Assembly: GCF_026342835.1 (NCBI RefSeq)
Contig: NZ_JAPEMI010000002.1
Location: 62,001 to 126,000 of the forward strand
Direction: 5' to 3'
Origin: Streptomyces sp. NBC_00154
Lineage (GTDB): Bacteria; Actinomycetota; Actinomycetes; Streptomycetales; Streptomycetaceae
DNA: 64,000 nt
Part shown: positions 8,373 to 16,104 of the stretch, in pieces
Position numbering within the stretch: position 1 is the stretch's first letter
How the letters are laid out: each line of letters starts with the position of its first letter
Position numbers and translations under genes: made by a program
Notes under the pieces: generated by a model
What the model saw: the letters and a program-made list of their open reading frames with translations, nothing else
The model's database searches: none
Told to the model about the DNA's origin: nothing

Positions 8373-9328
8373 GCGGACTTCCACCGGTTTCCGAGCTTGG
8401 TGACGACGTACGAGAGCAGCACGCCGAGGGCGGCGAGCATCAGGGAAGCGGCGGCGGCGAGTCCGTAGTCGTGCTGGACGAAGCCGGCCTTCCAGATGAA
8501 CAGGGTCGGCGACCACTCGGTGTCCACCGACGCGGTGCCCCGCTGGTTGAAGAGCTTGGGCTCCGTGAAGAGCTGGATCGCTCCGACGCAGGTGAACAGC
8601 ACGGTCATGACGACCGCGGAGGCGATCATCGGCACCTTGATCTGCAGGGCGGTACGGATGGCTCCGGCGCCGTCGACGACGGCGGCCTCGACGAGCTCAC
8701 GCGGTACGGCCTGCAGCGCCGCGTAGAAGATCACCATGTTGTAGCCGATCCACTGCCACGCGGTGAGGTTCACCATGGACGAGAGCACGTGGTCGTCGCT
8801 GAAGAAGCTCCACGAACCGCCGAGGGCGCCGATCCAGTCGAGTACCGGGCTGAGGCCGGGCGTGTAGAGGTAGATCCACAGGATCGAGGCGATCAGACCC
8901 GGCACGGCGTGCGGCAGGAAGAGCGCCAGCTGGAAGAACTTCCTGGCCCTGGCGACCGCGGAGTCCACCAGCAGCGCCAGTCCGAGCGCGGCACCGATCA
9001 TGACCGGGATGTAGAGCGCGCAGTAGACCGCGATGTGCAGGAAGGACTCGCGGAAGCCCTGGTCGGACAGGGCGTTGGTGAAGTTGGCGAAGCCGGCGAA
9101 CGCCCGCTCGGTGCCGCCGAATCCGAGCCCGGAGGAGGCGCGTTCCTGGAACAGGCTCATCCACACGGCATAGACGATCGGAGCCGCCATCACGGCGGCG
9201 AACAGTACGAAGAACGGAACGATGAACAGGGCCGCGGCACCGCGCTGATTGCGCTTCAGCCGGGACGCGCTCGCGCGGGGGGTGCCGGCTCGTGATGGGC
9301 GCACGGCCTTGGCGAGTGGTGCTGCCAC
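8369..9328 (-). CDS. ABC sugar transporter permease (MalF type)
   Basis: The 319-residue protein starts at a GTG. It has a basic cytoplasmic amino terminus, about six transmembrane segments and an EAA loop (EAAVVDGAGAIRTALQIKVP). It forms the membrane channel with the downstream MalG-type subunit, whose start overlaps its stop codon (ATGA). A strong hairpin separates it from the upstream binding-protein gene, so it is probably expressed at a lower level than the lipoprotein. Confidence 0.94.
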   Translation of the reverse strand: MAAPLAKAVRPSRAGTPRASASRLKRNQRGAAALFIVPFFVLFAAVMAAPIVYAVWMSLFQERASSGLGFGGTERAFAGFANFTNALSDQGFRESFLHIAVYCALYIPVMIGAALGLALLVDSAVARARKFFQLALFLPHAVPGLIASILWIYLYTPGLSPVLDWIGALGGSWSFFSDDHVLSSMVNLTAWQWIGYNMVIFYAALQAVPRELVEAAVVDGAGAIRTALQIKVPMIASAVVMTVLFTCVGAIQLFTEPKLFNQRGTASVDTEWSPTLFIWKAGFVQHDYGLAAAASLMLAALGVLLSYVVTKLGNRWKSA

Positions 9329-9370
9329 GGTGGGCTCCTTGGCGGATGGACGCTGCGGGGGAGGGTGGTC

Positions 9371-9410
9371 GTCGGGGTCCGGCCGCGGTCAGGCGCGGCC
9401 GGACCCCGAC
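9371..9410 (-). terminator. Attenuator-type hairpin between binding protein and permeases
   Basis: A perfect 16-bp inverted repeat (gtcggggtccggccgc and its complement) with an 8-nt loop sits just after the binding-protein stop and before the permease start. Such intra-operon hairpins usually stabilise the binding-protein mRNA or terminate part of the transcription, giving an excess of binding protein over permease. Confidence 0.7.
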
Positions 9411-9413
9411 GGG

Positions 9414-10721
9414 TCACTTGGCGAGCTTGAGCCCGCGGTCCTCGATGCCCGACTTGGCCTTCTGCTGGCCGGCCTCGACGCCGGCTGCGAAGCCGCCCTT
9501 GGCGGATGCGTCCTGCACCGCCGTGTAGACGTCCATCTGGTTCGGACCCCAGGTCCAGCCGGGGACGATGGTGTCGACCTGCTCGGAGGCGAGCTTGTAG
9601 ATGTCCTGGCCCTTGAAGTACGCGGTGTCGAACTGGGACGCGGCGACCTCACGCATCTCCGGGTTGGCCGGCAGTGCGCTGCTGGGGGACTTCTTGTCGC
9701 TCAGGCGGGCCTTGACGGCGTCGCCGTTGGTGGTGACCCACTTGATGAACTCGGCGGCGGCCTCGGTGTGCTTGCTGCCCTTGAGCACGCCGTAGGAGGT
9801 GCCGCCGTAGTTGCCGATGGCGGGGGTGCCCCAGTTCGGCATGGGCGCGGCGGCCCACTTGCCCGCGAGGTCGGGCAGCGAGGTCTTCATGCCACCCGCC
9901 GACCAGGAGGCGCCGAGGAAGCTGAGCGTCTTGCCCTCCACCCGGGCCTTGGTCTCCTCCGGGCTCCATCCGGTGAAGGTCTGCACCAGGTCGTCCTTGA
10001 TCAGACCGTCCCAGTAGGTGGCGACCTTCTTGGAGCCGGCGTCGTCGACGGCGGGCTTCCAGGCGTCACCCTCGGTGGAGAACCACTTGCCGCCGGCCTG
10101 CCAGGACAGCGCGGCGAACAGCGCCGGGTCCGACTTGGGCATCGAGGCCAGTCGGACGCTCTTGTCCTTCTTCTTGACCTTCGCGGCAGCGGTCTTGAAC
10201 TCGTCCCAGGTTCTGGGGACTTCGATGCCGTACTTCTTGAACAGGTCCGTGCGGTAGTAGTACAGCTGCGGTGCGGCGTCGAACGGGACCGTCCAGGTCT
10301 TGCCGCCGAAGTTCACCAGGTTCTGGATGGGCTCGGGAAACTTCTCCTTGACCGTGTCACCCGCGAGGTCGGTGAGGTCGACCAGATTTCCCTGGCTCGC
10401 GAACTCGGGGACCATCTGGTACTCGATGGTGGCGACGTCGGGGGCGTTGCCCGCCTTCACCGCGTTGGCCAGCTTGCTGTAGCCCTCGGTCGAGCTCGGG
10501 ATCTCGGTGAACTTGACCTGGATGTCCTTGTGGGTCCTGTTGAACTCGTCGGCAGTCGCCTTGGCGCCCAGCGTCCAGGTCCAGTAGTTGATGGTGACCG
10601 GCTTGCCGTTCGACTTGGCGTCGGTCGAGCCGCCGTCGCCGCCGCAGGCAGTGGCGAGCAGCCCCAGAGCGGCGACGGAAGAGACGGCGGCTATACGGAA
10701 CGAACGTGAAGTGCGCGGCAT
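9414..10721 (-). CDS. ABC transporter extracellular sugar-binding lipoprotein
   Basis: The 435-residue protein carries a lipoprotein signal with the lipobox LLATAC (Cys26) followed by a Gly/Asp/Ser linker. It then has the two-lobed periplasmic-binding fold typical of CUT1 solute receptors (NYWTWTLGAKATADEFNRTH near the start, conserved Trp/Gly-rich ligand region GGTSYGVLKGSKH later). It should capture oligosaccharides at the outer face of the membrane. The start at 10721 was chosen because the signal peptide follows immediately. It is the first gene of the transport operon, just downstream of its regulator gene, and likely binds products of the nearby lyases. Confidence 0.94.
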   Translation of the reverse strand: MPRTSRSFRIAAVSSVAALGLLATACGGDGGSTDAKSNGKPVTINYWTWTLGAKATADEFNRTHKDIQVKFTEIPSSTEGYSKLANAVKAGNAPDVATIEYQMVPEFASQGNLVDLTDLAGDTVKEKFPEPIQNLVNFGGKTWTVPFDAAPQLYYYRTDLFKKYGIEVPRTWDEFKTAAAKVKKKDKSVRLASMPKSDPALFAALSWQAGGKWFSTEGDAWKPAVDDAGSKKVATYWDGLIKDDLVQTFTGWSPEETKARVEGKTLSFLGASWSAGGMKTSLPDLAGKWAAAPMPNWGTPAIGNYGGTSYGVLKGSKHTEAAAEFIKWVTTNGDAVKARLSDKKSPSSALPANPEMREVAASQFDTAYFKGQDIYKLASEQVDTIVPGWTWGPNQMDVYTAVQDASAKGGFAAGVEAGQQKAKSGIEDRGLKLAK

Positions 10722-10818
10722 TGCACGGCTCCTACGGGACCTCGTACGGGAAGAGAGGCGAACGAGGGACATCATTTGCGCGATGTCGATCACAGTCAAG
10801 AGCGAACGCACACAACAA

Positions 10819-10830
10819 TCAAAACGATCG
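10819..10830. promoter_or_regulatory. Candidate operator copy 1 (TCAAAACGATCG)
   Basis: The 12-mer TCAAAACGATCG lies between the regulator and the binding-protein gene, about 100 bp upstream of the latter. It recurs with one change upstream of the regulator itself (12026-12037). A related ATCACGATCAG follows directly. The shared position upstream of both promoters suggests the regulator's binding site. Confidence 0.45.
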
Positions 10831-10838
10831 AATCACGA

Positions 10839-11933
10839 TCAGTTAGTGCTCACTTCGCTGGCCCCGCACGACGCCCGTACCCGTAGCTCAGGCAGCAGCT
10901 CGAGGTGCTGGCGCGGCGTCGGAGTCCGGCCCGAGGCGCGCTCCGCCAGCCGCTGCAGCAGCAGTTTCGCGGCCAGCTCGCCCACCGCCCGCTTCGGTGG
11001 CGCGACGGCCGTGAGCGGTACATCGGAGAGGCCCGCCACCTCGTCGTCGTACGCGATGAGGGCCAGGTCGGCGGGCACATTGATGCCGCGCTCCTGCAGC
11101 CGGGGCACCAGTACGATCGCGTCCTCGTCGCTGTGCACGAGTGCTGCCGTGACACCCCGTTTCTCGACCGCATCGACCAGGTACTGCACTGTCTCGTCGT
11201 ACTCGCCATGCCCCCTGATCGCCGGTGATCCCGAGACGGGCGTCAGCCCGAGCGACTCCACCGCGGCCAGATATCCCGCGGTGATCTGCGCGGCATGCGG
11301 TCCTTCCTGCAGCACCGCCGCGACCGCCCGGTGCCCCAGTTTCGCGAAGTGACCGACCGCCACCGCGGCGCCGTGCGCCCGGTCCGTGCGCACGCGGTCG
11401 AGCCCCGCGGCGGGATTGCCGGCCGGTGCCGTGCGCTCGACGAGCACGGCCGGAACCGGGCATTCCAGCAGCCATTTCTCCTGGCCGTCGGCGGGTACCC
11501 CGCCGAACCAACTGGGCGCGATCAACAGCCCCTCGGCCCCTCCCGCCAGCAGATGTTCCGCCTGTACGGGGTCCTCCGTGTCGACATAGCCGGACATCCC
11601 GAGCACCAGGCGGCCGCCCTGGGCCTCCACGGTCTCGCGCGCCCCGCGCACGATGTCGGCGAAGATGAAGTTGGTGGTCGGCACGATCATTCCGATCACG
11701 GCGCCCTCGATGGCCGGCGCCTGTACCGGCACCTCCGAGGCCTGCCCACCAGGCCACACCACGGCCCCGTGCAGCCGCTGCACCCTCCCCTGAGCCGCCA
11801 GCGCCTCCACATCGCGCCTCAACGTCACTGCTGAGACGCCGAGTTCGGACGCAAGCTCGGCGACCCGGAGGCTGCCGCGCTCCCTGACGAGCTCGAGCAC
11901 CCGCTCGTGGCGCTGGTCGACATGCAGTCGCAT
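10839..11933 (-). CDS. Transcriptional regulator: DeoR-type winged HTH with LacI-type sugar-sensing domain
   Basis: The 364-residue protein begins with a DeoR-like winged helix (residues of about 7-60, ELGVSAVTLRRDVEALAAQG). This is followed by a periplasmic-binding-like effector domain of the LacI/GalR kind (GMIVPTTNFIFADIVRGARE … DEDAIVLVPRLQERGINVP … DDEVAGLSDVPLTAV). The start at 11933 has GGGGAG eight bases upstream; in-frame codons further upstream lie in non-coding-looking DNA. It sits directly before the transport operon in the same orientation and probably represses it until a sugar is bound. Confidence 0.9.
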   Translation of the reverse strand: MRLHVDQRHERVLELVRERGSLRVAELASELGVSAVTLRRDVEALAAQGRVQRLHGAVVWPGGQASEVPVQAPAIEGAVIGMIVPTTNFIFADIVRGARETVEAQGGRLVLGMSGYVDTEDPVQAEHLLAGGAEGLLIAPSWFGGVPADGQEKWLLECPVPAVLVERTAPAGNPAAGLDRVRTDRAHGAAVAVGHFAKLGHRAVAAVLQEGPHAAQITAGYLAAVESLGLTPVSGSPAIRGHGEYDETVQYLVDAVEKRGVTAALVHSDEDAIVLVPRLQERGINVPADLALIAYDDEVAGLSDVPLTAVAPPKRAVGELAAKLLLQRLAERASGRTPTPRQHLELLPELRVRASCGASEVSTN

Positions 11934-12025
11934 GGGCTCCCCCTGTGGCAAGGCTGGACGGACAGACGCGGAGAGTGACTCCTCGCAGGTCACTGTACGC
12001 CCAATAGCGTATCGAGCGTCTGCGT

Positions 12026-12037
12026 TCAATACGATCG
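12026..12037. promoter_or_regulatory. Candidate operator copy 2 (TCAATACGATCG)
   Basis: This site differs by one base from the 12-mer at 10819-10830 and lies about 93 bp upstream of the regulator start, consistent with autoregulation. The core ACGATCGT is itself palindromic. Confidence 0.4.
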
Positions 12038-12155
12038 TCCGGGGGTGAAGGGGCATCCGCCGACTCCTCCTGCAGCCACCCTCTGCGGGGACTGGCGTAC
12101 GCCGTTGCCGTCGCTGCGGCCGGCGCCCGGAATCCGGTCGCGCCGACTCGCCGGA

Positions 12156-12205
12156 GCCGCAGATCAGGGGCCCTACCGGATCCGGTAGGGCCCCTGATCT
12201 GCGGC
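12156..12205. terminator. Perfect 50-nt palindrome, terminator for the FBP-domain gene
   Basis: Two 25-nt arms (12156-12180 and 12181-12205) are exact reverse complements with no spacer. The palindrome lies eight bases after the stop of the minus-strand FBP-domain gene. It would fold into a very stable hairpin in either strand. Terminator is the simplest reading. Confidence 0.65.
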
Positions 12206-12212
12206 AAGCCGG

Positions 12213-12710
12213 TCAGGCCACGTACAGCGTGCGCAGGAACGCGGCAAGGTTGGTCCGGGTGCGCGCCACCTGCTCCTCCACGGTCAGCGACTCCTTGAAG
12301 CGTCCGCCGGAGGCCGGGACCTTTCTGCCGCGGACATAGAGCGAGCAGGCGAGGTCGGTGCAGATGTACACGCCGACCGTATTCCCCTCCCGCCCCGCCG
12401 GGCCCGTCTTGCGGGCGGTCATCAGCGACACCCCGCTCCCCGGGTGTGTGGTCAGGCAGAGCGAACACATGCTGCGGTGGAGAAAGCCCCGCTGCTGGGA
12501 AGGGAACCGGAGGGTGATGCCGACCAGCTCGCCGTCGTGCTCGGTGACGATATAGCTGCGCCCCGGTTCGGCGAGATCGCGCCAGCCCAGGAAATCCAGG
12601 TCGTCCCAGGGCTGCTCGGAAAGATCGCGCGGCATCGGCAGACGCTTGGCTTCCCCCTTCGAGCAATTGACGAACGATGCGCGGATGTCCTGCTCACTCA
12701 CGGCATTCAT
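12213..12710 (-). CDS. FBP (FusB/elongation-factor-G-binding type) zinc-finger protein
   Basis: The 165-residue protein matches the FBP family, with an amino-terminal helical region and a carboxy-terminal treble-clef zinc finger. The zinc Cys pairs are visible as CSLC (about residues 82-85) and CTDLAC (about 117-122), between which lies the SGVSLMTARKTGPAG segment. Family members FusB/FusC bind EF-G and rescue ribosomes from fusidic acid; streptomycete members are poorly characterised, so the ribosomal role is inferred. It is monocistronic, transcribed from a short intergenic region with a CCTAGG repeat. Confidence 0.8.
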   Translation of the reverse strand: MNAVSEQDIRASFVNCSKGEAKRLPMPRDLSEQPWDDLDFLGWRDLAEPGRSYIVTEHDGELVGITLRFPSQQRGFLHRSMCSLCLTTHPGSGVSLMTARKTGPAGREGNTVGVYICTDLACSLYVRGRKVPASGGRFKESLTVEEQVARTRTNLAAFLRTLYVA

Positions 12711-12738
12711 GCCGAGGACGCTAACGATGCCTATGAGG

Positions 12739-12765
12739 CCTAGGCAAACGATTAATTGTCCTAGG
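12739..12765. promoter_or_regulatory. Paired CCTAGG sites in the FBP-gene promoter
   Basis: Two CCTAGG hexamers (12739-12744 and 12760-12765) flank an unusually AT-rich core (caaacgattaattgt). An overlapping inverted repeat GCCTA…TAGGC spans 12729-12745. This symmetrical, AT-rich stretch is the likely promoter/operator for the minus-strand FBP gene. The regulator is unknown. Confidence 0.4.
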
Positions 12766-13272
12766 TTACGAGTCGGATCCGGCAGGGGCGGCCATGACCT
12801 TCAGACAGTGGGCGGGGGGATGCTCGACGGGCAGTTCCGGGCGCCAGGCGGCGAGGATCTGGGCCGAAGGATCGAAGAGCGGCTCCGGCAGGTCGTCGAG
12901 GCCGGTCCACTGCCAGGTGCTGATCAGATGGGGTTCGGTGACCTGCGGGTTCTCCGCCCGCACGGTCACGACGGCCGCCATGGTCACGCGGTTGATACCG
13001 CCGACCACGTCGTGGAGCATGGCGAAGACCGTCACCCGGTCCTCGGTGACGTCCAGTCCGGTCTCCTCGCGGAGCTCGCGCACGGCAGCCGCGGCGATCG
13101 ACTCGTTCGTCGGATCGACCTTGCCGCCCGGCAGCTCCCAGGTGCCGCCGTGGTGTCTGCCGAGCAGGATGCGTCCCCGCTCGTCCTGGACGACGACGCC
13201 CACGCCGAGCGCCGCTTGGGCGACGGGCGGACGGGTGTTGCGTGTGGGCTTCTCGGTGGGTCGGGAATCCAT
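12766..13272 (-). CDS. NUDIX hydrolase
   Basis: The 168-residue protein carries a NUDIX box near residue 50: GG at GGKVD, then RELREETGL, giving the G-x5-E-x7-REUXEEXGU pattern with the metal-binding glutamates intact. NUDIX enzymes hydrolyse nucleoside diphosphates linked to another group; MutT-like house-cleaning is possible but the substrate is unknown. It was probably cotranscribed with, or followed, an ABC exporter gene whose 3' remnant lies 90 bp upstream across a terminator hairpin. Confidence 0.9.
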   Translation of the reverse strand: MDSRPTEKPTRNTRPPVAQAALGVGVVVQDERGRILLGRHHGGTWELPGGKVDPTNESIAAAAVRELREETGLDVTEDRVTVFAMLHDVVGGINRVTMAAVVTVRAENPQVTEPHLISTWQWTGLDDLPEPLFDPSAQILAAWRPELPVEHPPAHCLKVMAAPAGSDS

Positions 13273-13289
13273 GGTGCTCCTCGATGGCC

Positions 13290-13328
13290 GGGATCGTCGC
13301 GCCCGGTGCGAGCGGGCGCGACGATCCC
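13290..13328 (-). terminator. Hairpin after the ABC-exporter remnant
   Basis: A perfect 16-bp inverted repeat (gggatcgtcgcgcccg and its complement) with a 7-nt loop lies downstream of the minus-strand ABC remnant and upstream of the NUDIX gene. It probably terminated the exporter transcript. Confidence 0.65.
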
Positions 13329-13361
13329 CCTGTGTGGTCGTCGGTCGGTGCGGTCGTCGGT

Positions 13362-13490
13362 TCAGCGGTCCTGCGACAGGGCGTACAGCTCGGCGAAGAG
13401 GCCGTCGCCGTACGCCAGTTGGTCGAAAGTCCCTTCTTCCCGGATCTGGCCCCGGTCGAGGACGAGAATCCGGTCGGCCATCCTCACATT
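13362..13490 (-). pseudogene. 3' remnant of an ABC exporter (ATPase carboxy terminus)
   Basis: Reading the minus strand up to the stop at 13362 gives VRMADRILVLDRGQIREEGTF followed by DQL…GLFAELYALSQDR. This is the D-loop/H-loop end of a fused permease-ATPase exporter, where the sequence normally reads …STVRMADRI. Upstream of about 13490 the similarity stops abruptly. The missing amino-terminal part reappears at 18910-19281 in the same orientation. The gene has therefore been split, and most of its middle lost. Confidence 0.8.
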
Positions 13491-13619
13491 CTCTGAGGGT
13501 TCCCCGGCTGTGGTGTGACGTCGTACAAGTCCTTGTCGTTGAGGAGGTTGCGACGGTTCTCAGGGGGTGTGGCTCTGCGGTGGATCGTTGCGATCAACTC
13601 GTGGAGTAGAGGTAGATCA

Positions 13620-14522
13620 GTGCGTGCATTCCCTGTACAGCTGCCATCAGGCATCCGGTATTGGACCGTGGTGGACGATGAATTGGGTGTGGTGGAGGAA
13701 GCTGACCGCTTCCTCCGGGAGCTGAGGTTGGCCCGGGGGCGGGCAGAGACGACGACGAAGGCGTACGCCGAGGCCGTCGTGCTGTTCCTGACCTGGTGCG
13801 CGAACTCCAGGCGGGAATGGCGGACCGCCGCTCGCGACATGGGGTTGTTCATGCTGTGGCTGAAGTGGACCCCGGGAAACGGCGGTCAGCGGCGGGTGGT
13901 GGTGCCTGGGCCGGGTGCGAAGCCGGTCCGGGGCGAGAGTCGGATCAACAAGGTGCTGACTGCCGTTCGGATGTTCTTGGTGCATGCCGTGGTGAACAAG
14001 GCCGCGCCGACATGGGTGTTGGAGCAGATCTACGAGCTCGGCGACGATCGCGACCTGCCTCAGGAGGCTCGCGGCGAGAGTGGTGCGATGCGGTATCGGA
14101 TGCGGGCCCGCCACCCGCTCCAGGAGCCCGCGACCACCATCGACAGGGCTGGCGACGAGGAGATTGTCGCCATGTTCCTGAAGTGCCGCTCCGCCCGTGA
14201 CCGGCTCATCCTTCTCCTACTGGTCAACCTGTTCCGGCCGCCCTACGGGGCGCCAATGACGACCGACGCGATCGGCGAACTGTGTGAGTCATTGTCGCGG
14301 CGGGCCGGGCTGGGCCGGAAAATCGGCCCCCGGATGTGTCGACATGCGATGGCCAGCAACGTCGCCGATGCCGGCGGCAAACTGGACGAGGTCCAGGCCT
14401 TGCTCGGGCAGAAGAGCGCGGAATCGCCGCGACCCTACCTGCATCCCAAACCATCGCGACTTCGCGAGGCCGTTGAGCGTGTGCCTCTTCCGCGTGTGAG
14501 CGCCAAGGAGGGGGATCGATGA
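13620..14522 (+). pseudogene. Degenerate tyrosine recombinase (phage-type integrase) with internal deletion
   Basis: From a GTG preceded by GAGG the product is about 300 residues. The amino part is a core-binding domain (VRAFPVQLPSGIRYWTVVDD …TTKAYAEAVVLFLTWC). The catalytic domain starts (DRLILLLL) but jumps straight to VNLFRPPYGAPM, skipping the region that should carry the first catalytic Arg and Lys. In box II the text reads GPRMCRH where HxxRH is expected, and LGQKS replaces the usual LGHKS. The Tyr region (RPYLHP) survives. The frame is open but the enzyme is almost certainly inactive. It overlaps the next frame by ATGA, as in multi-gene recombinase operons. Confidence 0.75.
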
Positions 14523-15196
14523 CGCTCGCTCTGGTCGAGAACCTGCCAGCAGAGCTGGACGACGTCACCGACACTCTCCTGGGGGCAGTGACCGCAGAAT
14601 TCCTGCAGCTCATGAGCTGGGATGCCGAGGGGCGCCAGCTGGTCTTCCCCCGTGATCATCCTCTGCTCGGCGGCCCGGAGTGCTTGGTGACGGGCTGCGA
14701 CAAGGTCGTCTTCCACACGAAGGACCATGGGCTCTGTGTGGGCTGCGCGAAGCGCCTTAAGGCGAGCGGGCAGGGCTTCGAGGAGTTCGTGTCCACCGTC
14801 AAACGGCACTGGCGCTCGATCGGAGCCGGCCCGACGTCCTGTTCGCGATACTTCGCGTCGGCACCTTCTACGAACTCAGGACAGCGCTGGTCACGTGACC
14901 GGCGGCTCTGCCAGCAACACGACCTGGTCGGCTTCGATGTCGAACCCGAGCGCTGGACGGTTCCCGTCACCACCCTCGGAATCCATCAGCACTGGCTTGC
15001 CCAGCCGCCGCCCGAGCGCCTCCAGGAACTGGCAGAAGACATCAAGTCGCGCCTGTCCCTGAAGCTCCCTCAGGTCGACGTCGAAGTCGATCTCTTCCGC
15101 GGATGTCGGCGTACGAGGATCTCTCCCCAGATGTGTACGGGCGAACGTCCCCAGCTGTTAGGCCACTTGGTTCTTGCGCTCGCTGGAGTGTCATGA
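14519..15196 (+). pseudogene. Decayed recombinase-operon partner gene
   Basis: It starts by ATGA overlap with the integrase remnant. The first 95 or so residues look intact (a Cys-containing VTGCDKVVF…GLCVGCAKRL motif), but the sequence then loses protein character and shifts frame near 15100, where the coherent text continues in another frame (MSAYEDLSPDVYGR). Second genes of this kind accompany paired tyrosine recombinases in Streptomyces. Function is unknown and it is probably dead. Confidence 0.55.
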
Positions 15197-15621
15197 CGGA
15201 TGAGGGGATGCTGGAGCGGATCGCCACGCGACGTGCCGAGCTGGACCTGCTGGAAGAGGAGCTGGTCAAGCAGCTGACCGATGTGCGGGTCGAGCGTGAT
15301 GAGCTGGTGGTGGCCGGGCGGGTCGTGCAGCGGATCAGCGAGCAGGGCTTCGGGGAGTACCTGTCGCTCGCGCCGCCGGCGCCGGAGGTTCAGGTGGGCG
15401 GCCGGTCGGTGCTGCTGATCCCGGCCCGCGCCGCCGGTATCGACCCCGACGTGCTGCCGCAGGACTATCAGCGGCTGGTGGCCATCGTGCAGGAGGCGGC
15501 CGGGCCGGTCACGGTCCGGGCCGTCGGCGAGGTGCTCGGCCTGCCGGTCGAGGTGCGGGGCAAGCTGGAGCCGCTGCGGGCGAAGCTGAACCGGCTGGCC
15601 AACCATTTCCATAAACTATGA
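15193..15621 (+). CDS. IS-associated coiled-coil/HTH-like protein, 3'-truncated
   Basis: The 142-residue product begins MTDEGMLERIATRRAELD with a charged helical stretch (residues 5-50). It ends with an HTH-like module (AVGEVLGLPVEVRGKLEPLR) and then stops after NRLANHFHKL. Related proteins in Streptomyces sit next to transposase genes and usually run on after NRLAD, so this copy appears cut off at about 15605 by the junction with the AT-rich marR promoter. Function is unknown; an accessory role in transposition is only a guess. Confidence 0.5.
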   Translation: MTDEGMLERIATRRAELDLLEEELVKQLTDVRVERDELVVAGRVVQRISEQGFGEYLSLAPPAPEVQVGGRSVLLIPARAAGIDPDVLPQDYQRLVAIVQEAAGPVTVRAVGEVLGLPVEVRGKLEPLRAKLNRLANHFHKL

Positions 15622-15645
15622 ATATAAAAATGCTATGCTTCGAGC
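15602..15645 (+). promoter_or_regulatory. AT-rich promoter/operator of marR-MFS operon
   Basis: This 44-bp stretch is strikingly AT-rich for the window (ccataaactatgaatataaa…). It contains the small inverted repeat CATA-aac-TATG (15609-15619) just upstream of the MarR start. MarR proteins usually bind such sites to repress themselves and an adjacent transporter. Confidence 0.5.
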
Positions 15646-16104
15646 ATGAGTCGTCAAGACACCGCTCCTGGCGCGTCCGCCGCCATCGGGGCAGCCCTCT
15701 ACGGCCTGGCCACCAGGGCCGCGAGACGCCTGCCCCGGGACATGAGCCTGACGTCCGCCGCCACCCTGGCCACCCTGGACCGGACCGGCCCGCGGCGCAT
15801 CACCGATCTGGCCGCGGTCGAGGGCGTCACCCAGCCCGCGATGACCGCCCTGGTCCGGGTGATGGAGGAGTCCGGCCTGGTCGAGCGGCGGGGCGACGCG
15901 TCCGACAAGCGGGTCACGCTGGTGTGCCTGACCGAGGCCGGCGCCTTCTATGTCCGGACGCGGCGCCAGGCGGGCGTCCACGCGTTCGAGGGGTTGATCG
16001 GCGAGCTCACCGGCGACGAGGTCGAGGCGCTGGTGGCGGCCCTTCCGGCGCTGAAGCATCTGGCAGAGCTCGAAAGCCAGGACCGCGAAGGGCCGAAGCA
16101 GTGA
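15646..16104 (+). CDS. MarR-family transcriptional regulator
   Basis: The 152-residue protein has the MarR winged-helix core (SAATLATLDRTGPRRITDLA, recognition region VTQPAMTALVRVMEESGLVE, wing RRGDASDKRVTLVCLT). It probably represses its own operon and the downstream exporter in the absence of a toxic ligand. The next gene starts within its stop codon (GTGA), supporting translational coupling. The operon sits inside the segment that replaced an ABC exporter. Confidence 0.92.
   Translation: MSRQDTAPGASAAIGAALYGLATRAARRLPRDMSLTSAATLATLDRTGPRRITDLAAVEGVTQPAMTALVRVMEESGLVERRGDASDKRVTLVCLTEAGAFYVRTRRQAGVHAFEGLIGELTGDEVEALVAALPALKHLAELESQDREGPKQ

Noticed and set aside
12156..12205. Attachment site (att) reading of the 50-nt palindrome
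   Set aside because: It lies just past a stop codon and looks like a terminator; there is no integrase-bound element around it.
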